From Acanthornis magna (taxonomy: Eukaryota > Chordata > Aves > Passeriformes > Acanthizidae): 64,000 bases of DNA. Of the stretch, positions 60,701 through 64,000 are shown one piece after another (positions within the stretch are counted from its first letter, which is position 1; each line of letters starts with the position of its first letter). The stretch lies in assembly GCA_036785705.1 (NCBI GenBank), contig JAWUZG010000007.1, positions 434,001 through 498,000 of the forward strand, in the 5' to 3' direction. A program made the translations under genes and the position numbers. The notes under the pieces were generated by a model. That model saw only the letters and a program-made list of their open reading frames with translations. It searched no databases and was not told where the DNA came from.

Positions 60701-63064
60701 TGTTTATGAAAAGGGTGGGGGGCTCTAGAGAAGGGCCTTGACCTGGGGGGAATTGCATCACCATTTGTCCTCCTAACTGGTGCTTTTTATCAACTATGCT
60801 AATTTCCTAAAACCTGTAAAACTGTATTCACCCCTGTGGGGGTGGGCTTTTGTGGCTATTCTTCCAGAACTGCCCCTGAAGATACAATAAAGATCCACTT
60901 TTCTATTACCTCCTCTACTAAAATTAACCTGAGTTTCATTTCCAGATTGAAAAAGGCTTCAATCCAACATGATGAGGGGGTTCCATCCTTTCTGGGGAAA
61001 GGGTGTGGGTGTGTCTGTACAATCCCAGTTCTGCCAGCCCTGGCCCCCAAAGGTGAATGACTGAGGGCACTGCTCAAGTATTTGGTGGTGTTTCTTTGCA
61101 CCCCAAACTGGCCTGCAGAAGTTCAGCAAGAGCAGATTTCCCTCATCTACTTAGGAAGTCACGAGACGGTGTCCAGAACAGGACAGGTAAGGCTTTGGTT
61201 TCCCCTGTGCCCATCCTAGGAGCAGTCAGACCTCAAGTTACAGGGCCAGAATCTGAGAGCCAAGGAGGAGCAGCTGGAAAGGGACAAGGACCAGCTGGAG
61301 CGGAACAAGAAGCAGGTGGAGAGGGACAAGGAGCAGCTGGAAAAGTCCTGGCAGGAGCTTTACCTGAAGAAGGAGAAGGTGAAGAGGGCCAAACAACACA
61401 TCCAGCACAGGGAGAGGGAGCTCAAACGCATGGCTGAGGTAAGCATAGCATCTGTGCTGCAATTCACAGCTGTACAGAAGCCGGGAGCAAGGCTGGGGCT
61501 TCACATTCCTCATGAAGACATGAATCCTAATCCTGAGCTGGGAATAAGGATATGTGCAAACTGGGCAGTGACGGTCTCTGTTCCCAGTCTCCCCAGCTGC
61601 TCTGCCTTGCAGCACTCATGCCAGAAGTATAAGGAAGGGGAGCGAGCCTTGTGGGAGGTGCACTGGATAGAGTTCGAACATCAGGAGAGGCTCAGGGCTG
61701 TGCAGAGACAGATGGAGCAGCTGAGGCAGCACCAAGAGCTTCTGCACCAGGCAAGTACCCCCTCACTTTCCATTCTCAGCCTGCAGCCCGTGTGCCAAGG
61801 GCCTGAACCCTTGCCAACAGCTTCTCTTTCTCCTGGGGGTGGGGCAGGATCGGCTGAGCATGGCTCAGCAGAGGAGGCAGCTTGAACAACTGCGCAATGA
61901 GCTCTCACGCAATAACCAGAAGATGCTGCCGAGTGAAGACCAGGGTTTATGTGCTCCTGTGGATGGTGTCTCCTGCCCACAGTGTAAGACTTCTCATGTG
62001 CTGCTGATGGGAAGGGATGTATGGGAGGGAGATGTATTCTCCTTTTCAAGAGAGATGTTTCCTGGGGGCTGTTTTAGGTCACCTATGTAAAAAGCTAGCT
62101 GTGAGTTTGCCTCCTCACCTTGTACAGGAGCTCGTCTAAGCTCTCTGAGCCAGGCCAGTGCTCTGAGGGTGTAGGAACGGAGAAGTTGATGGGTTAAAGC
62201 CCATTTGCACTGGAAGTTTGGGGAGGGCTCTGCTGCCCATACACATGGGCAACAAAAAAAAGGGGTTGCTCTGTTGTCTCCATCTGCGACCCCTCCAACA
62301 GCAATGGCATCACCCAGTCAGGTGTCTTTTGCAGGCGGGATGTGCCCTCAGCACAGTCTGTGGGGAAGCAGGGACAACACAGCCAGCTCCACTGCACTCA
62401 CTGCTATGCTGCAGATGCTGAAACACAAAGCCCAGACGGTGAGGTGGTGGGATGCAGGGGCTGGAATGCACTTGGAAACAGCTGGTGGGAGCAGGGCTGG
62501 GTGAGGTGTGACTTGAGCCTGATACACACAGGCTGGGGTGTTTCCTAAAGTCATTCTGGAGCTGCTGGGATGGGCAGGCTTACAGAATCTGTGAGCAGTT
62601 AGAGGAGTGATAAGAGAAGCAAGTAGAGATGGCTCCTCACAGTTTGCATTGCATTCATGAGTAACATCCTTAGCTGGCTGGGGCTGTCCCTCTCCCACCC
62701 CATCCCTGGGTAGGAGAAGTCAGCTCTGCCTGATTCTGGCTTTGTGATGTCCCCATCCTCTCCTATCAGTCCCTGCTTCCTTGCTGACATCTGTGGGTCC
62801 CAGTCACAGCATGAGGTTATGGGCTTCAGGGAGGCCATCATGCACCCCACAGGGTACCACAGATGAGTGCCAGCCCACTGCTCCCTGCATGAGGGACCGT
62901 TTGGGACACTTCCCTCAGTCATGAGCACCATCCTGGCCAGTGTCCCTGTTTGTGTCATTCTCTCATACCCAAACCTTCCATCCCTCTCTTCTCAGGACCA
63001 TGATTTCTTGGAAAATGAGCGCATCTTCCTGGATTCCCTGAAGAAAGTGCCCCACCATCCATGA
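54180..63064 (+). CDS. FBF1: Fas-binding factor 1-like (FBF1/Albatross), multi-exon gene
   Basis: FBF1 is a centriole distal-appendage (transition-fibre) protein needed for ciliary gating, also reported at epithelial junctions with keratin and as a Fas partner. Exons read here: 54180-54270, 54397-54780, 55068-55150, 55444-55501, 55802-55896, 56211-56298, 56740-56800, 57270-57362, 57564-57664, 57972-58129, 58934-59052, 59182-59304, 59852-59953, 61220-61438, 61613-61750, 61848-61983, 62335-62438, 62996-63064. All phases agree and no in-frame stop occurs, giving about 739 residues to a TGA at 63,062. The N-terminal half has two DWL-type motifs, the C-terminal half is coiled coil, and the tail reads DHDFLENERIFLDSLKK as in FBF1. 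It is shorter than mammalian FBF1 (about 1,130 residues), with the N-terminus and part of the coil missing or unseen. One exon depends on a new splice donor and one intron is GC-AG. The duplicated upstream fragment suggests a multicopy locus, so it may be an FBF1 paralog rather than the ortholog, or a decaying copy. Confidence 0.85.
55068..56800 (+). CDS. FBF1: FBF1-like linker exons (five short exons)
   Basis: The exons at 55,444 (APQQAAVPKDKAASTNGS), 55,802 (QPDPQFSTAKESSEKTLLPA...), 56,211 (DPVKPARASQPAASS...) and 56,740 (NDFFSKLFEEGIEFVE) join in phase with consensus acceptors and donors. They encode a low-complexity Pro/Ser/Ala/Lys linker. The first, 55,068-55,150, is the weakest. It has a good pyrimidine-rich acceptor (ATTCAG) and the length needed to keep phase, but its donor (GCA|GTGAAT) is only moderate, and a longer open reading continues to 55,190. 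Confidence 0.65.
57270..58129 (+). CDS. FBF1: FBF1-like exons starting the coiled coil
   Basis: The exon 57,270-57,362 (SLLQLQTLVSQLDRQ) and the exon 57,564-57,664 (QTKQEQLLDLLQRRHQEDLG) form a leucine-heptad helix; the HQEDLGLI..HR segment is recognisable from FBF1. The exon 57,972-58,129 (DRQQQERLEPEKEQLTAQ...) follows in phase (AG|G gives Arg). The donor after 57,664 (CACAG|GTGGCA) is weak. In mammalian FBF1 more coiled-coil exons lie between these segments; I do not see them here. The last exon has a broken counterpart in copy A. Confidence 0.8.
58253..58750 (-). mobile_element. Solo LTR, type F, in an FBF1-like intron
   Basis: It runs TGTTAACC...GGTGACACA on the + strand. On the minus strand a CATAAAAGAC TATA-like site (near 58,520) precedes an AATAAA signal (complement near 58,312), so it lies antisense to the gene. 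The paralogous copy A is continuous at the same place (49,810-49,835), proving insertion after or outside the duplicated copy. The flanks show GTCCAGG and GTCGAGG, but the empty-site comparison does not make this an exact duplication. Confidence 0.8.
58934..59304 (+). CDS. FBF1: FBF1-like coiled-coil exons (two)
   Basis: The exon 58,934-59,052 reads QQQRDMEEERRQFQETIGKL and on to LTEQTQLLEQ. The exon 59,182-59,304 reads AELLQRSLEEQQKFMMQQLS and on. Both are charged leucine-heptad helices of the FBF1 C-terminal half, joined at phase 0 with GTGAGT and GTGAGG donors. The corresponding DNA is missing from copy A. Confidence 0.88.
59446..59490. repeat. 19-bp tandem repeat in intron
   Basis: AGGTAGGAGCTGCAGTCAC and one close copy, then a partial third. 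It lies directly after a pyrimidine-rich CAG that looks like an acceptor, so each unit begins with a spurious AG|GTAGGA donor-like string. Confidence 0.85.
59852..59953 (+). CDS. FBF1: FBF1-like exon ending at a deletion-born splice donor
   Basis: The exon reads ILLLQKCSEEQGKLTAQWAV and on to NQEQL, matching the FBF1 segment after the previous helix. In copy A the same exon runs on for about 24 codons to AAG|GTACCA. Here 4 bases are missing just after the CTG (Leu) codon. That would shift the frame and stop at 60,005, but it also makes CTG|GTGAGT, a strong donor at a codon boundary. Splicing there joins in frame to the exon at 61,220 (EQSDLKLQ...). The old donor survives at 60,022. Confidence 0.75.
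60530..60957 (+). mobile_element. Probable solo LTR, type G, in an FBF1-like intron
   Basis: A stretch of different composition with a TATA-like CTTTTTATCA near 60,784, AATAAA at 60,886 and an end near GAGTTTCA (about 60,941-60,950) looks like a sense-oriented LTR. The 5' edge is uncertain and I found no target duplication. It would place a poly-A signal inside the intron in the same direction as the gene. Confidence 0.45.
61220..61983 (+). CDS. FBF1: FBF1-like C-terminal coiled coil (three exons, heptad repeat, GC-AG intron)
   Basis: The exon 61,220-61,438 contains LRAKEEQLERDKDQLERNKK and four tandem 7-residue units (61,268-61,351). The exon 61,613-61,750 reads QKYKEGERALWEVHWIEFEH and on to QRQMEQLRQHQELLHQ. 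The exon 61,848-61,983 reads LSMAQQRRQLEQLRNELSRN and on. The K(Y)xEGERAL and LSxAQQRxQL segments are the clearest FBF1 signatures. The intron after 61,750 begins GCAAGT (AG|GCAAGT), the classic GC-AG donor, since no GT keeps the frame. Confidence 0.92.
62335..63064 (+). CDS. FBF1: FBF1-like final exons with conserved tail
   Basis: The exon 62,335-62,438 begins with two bases of a split Cys codon and reads GMCPQHSLWGSRDNTASS, then LTAMLQMLKHKAQT. The last exon, 62,996-63,064, reads DHDFLENERIFLDSLKKVPH and stops at TGA. The DFLENExxFLxxLKK tail is the conserved end of FBF1. The intron between them is the segment duplicated in copy A. Confidence 0.92.
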
Positions 63065-63132
63065 CGCCAGCCCCATGCACTGCCAGGGGAGGTGCCATCC
63101 CCTGAAAACTACCAAGGGATGATGTGCCCTCC

Positions 63133-63138
63133 AATAAA
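63133..63138 (+). terminator. Poly-A signal of the FBF1-like gene
   Basis: AATAAA 69 bases after the stop codon, giving a short 3' UTR. Confidence 0.8.
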
Positions 63139-63223
63139 GGGAAGAAAATATTCTCGGTTCTCAGCTTCTCTTTCCAAACACTGTCAGAGTGTTCCATAAT
63201 TCACTGTTAATCACTCAATACTG

Positions 63224-63340
63224 TACAGATGGACCTGGACAAGATTGAGAAGTCACACAGGAAACATCACGAGGTTTAACAAGGCCAAGTGATGGTGCTG
63301 CACCTAGGTCAGGGCAACCCCTGGTGACAAATGTTCCATC
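63224..63340 (+). mobile_element. CR1 LINE ORF2 fragment
   Basis: One frame reads DLDKIEKSHRKHHEV, stop, then GQVMVLHLGQGNP, the CR1 segment also seen at 9,725-9,770 in another copy. It is short and truncated at both ends, and lies just after the gene's 3' end. Confidence 0.75.
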
Positions 63341-63344
63341 CTGC

Positions 63345-64000
63345 CAGTAAAAAAGGGAGTCGGGAAGGATTCTTTTTAACAGATTACTTGGACAAAAAAA
63401 TAAAGCGCAAACAGGGCAACATTATATCTGAGAAGTCTTTATTGATAAAAAAGGGTAAGTGCTCCTACCAAAGGGCGATAGAAGAAAGAACAAAGAAGGA
63501 AAAAGAGAGATTGAGAGAGAAAGAGAACACCAGACAGATCGTTCCCGCTGTAGCCGCGGCGCCCCTTGGTGTCTGCGGGGCAGAGCAGCGTTCGTGCAGA
63601 GCTGCGCTGAGCCCGCGCGGCTCTTGGCAGCGGCTGGGCGCCATTTGCCACCAGCAGCAGCTGCGTGTCCCTGCCGTGGGTGAAGAACAGCCTGCCGCGG
63701 CCACGGGCACACTCGGGGAGCAGCTGCGGCTGGCAGGCTCGGGGCGCGGCTCTTGGCAGCGGCAGCGGCGGCTGCTCCGCCGGGGAAACAGCAGAGCACG
63801 AGGCTGTGGCGGCCACGGAGCTGCCTCGGGGAAACGGCAAAGCAGTGCAGGACAGGGGCGGACAGGGAACACAGCCCGGGAAGAAGCAGCACCGCCCGCA
63901 GGCAGAAAAAGGCGAGCGAGGGAAGGAGGGAGCGAGGGAGGGAGGGGAGCCGAGCCGAGCCTGGAGGCTGTGAAAAACGAAGTTCACTCTCCTGTTGAAA
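63345..64000 (-). mobile_element. GC-rich LTR, type A, second copy, runs off the window
   Basis: The reverse complement of the split element at 25.5-27.45 kb but uninterrupted. It has a U5-like end at 63,345, an AATAAA signal on the minus strand (complement at 63,438-63,443), a CT-rich part, then the CpG-rich part (63,545-63,960). It is convergent with the FBF1-like gene. The window ends inside it, so its 5' end and any attached ERV body are not visible. Confidence 0.75.

Noticed and set aside
61114..61188. Possible extra exon between CTGCAG and GTAAGG in the gene
   Set aside because: The only open readings do not match the phase of the exons on either side and show no FBF1 likeness.
1..64000. 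CRISPR arrays, tRNA or rRNA genes
   Set aside because: No regularly spaced repeats with unique spacers, and no tRNA A/B-box pair or rRNA sequence was recognised.

Overview
The window looks like nuclear DNA of a bird, most likely a songbird. The evidence is at least nine CR1 LINE fragments, several with the CR1-type 3' end (short ATTCTRTGATTCT-like tails), and many solo endogenous-retrovirus LTRs. Structure is vertebrate-like: GT-AG introns, long AT-rich intergenic DNA and a CpG-rich promoter-like block. I see no bacterial or viral operon structure and no CRISPR array.

Layout. Bases 1-48,200 are AT-rich, gene-poor DNA with no exon I can defend. It is broken up by CR1 fragments (about 9.4-10.5, 20.8-21.0, 25.3, 42.2-42.4, 43.6-44.3, 44.7 and 45.4 kb), a decayed minus-strand ERV gag fragment split by a solo LTR (17.4-19.6 kb), a nested LTR cluster (25.5-27.45 kb), a 1.1 kb LTR (33.2-34.3 kb), a G/T-only-strand block (22.95-23.2 kb) and several microsatellites. 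From 48.2 kb the sequence is richer in G+C and in recent LTRs.

The one gene I can defend is on the + strand, 54,180-63,064 plus an uncertain 5' part from about 52.5 kb. It is a Fas-binding factor 1-like gene (FBF1, also called Albatross), a coiled-coil protein of centriole distal appendages/transition fibres. Eighteen exons chain together in phase with no in-frame stop, giving about 739 residues and ending in a conserved tail and a poly-A signal. A broken partial copy of the same gene lies head-to-tail upstream (49.55-52.4 kb), so this is a locally duplicated FBF1-like locus. The upstream copy ends almost exactly where the CpG-rich putative promoter of the intact-looking copy starts.

The most interesting observation is in the exon at 59,852. 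The intact-looking copy carries a 4-base deletion relative to the broken copy. The deletion would shift the frame, but it also creates a strong GTGAGT splice donor at a codon boundary, so splicing there restores the frame at the cost of about two dozen residues. Other points are a GC-AG intron, a four-fold heptad repeat in the coiled coil, LTRs in introns and just upstream of the promoter (one absent from the paralog), and LTR nesting resolved to the base by target-site duplications.

Limits: family names come from recognising motifs by eye. LTR subfamily names, expression and exact 5' exons were not verified.
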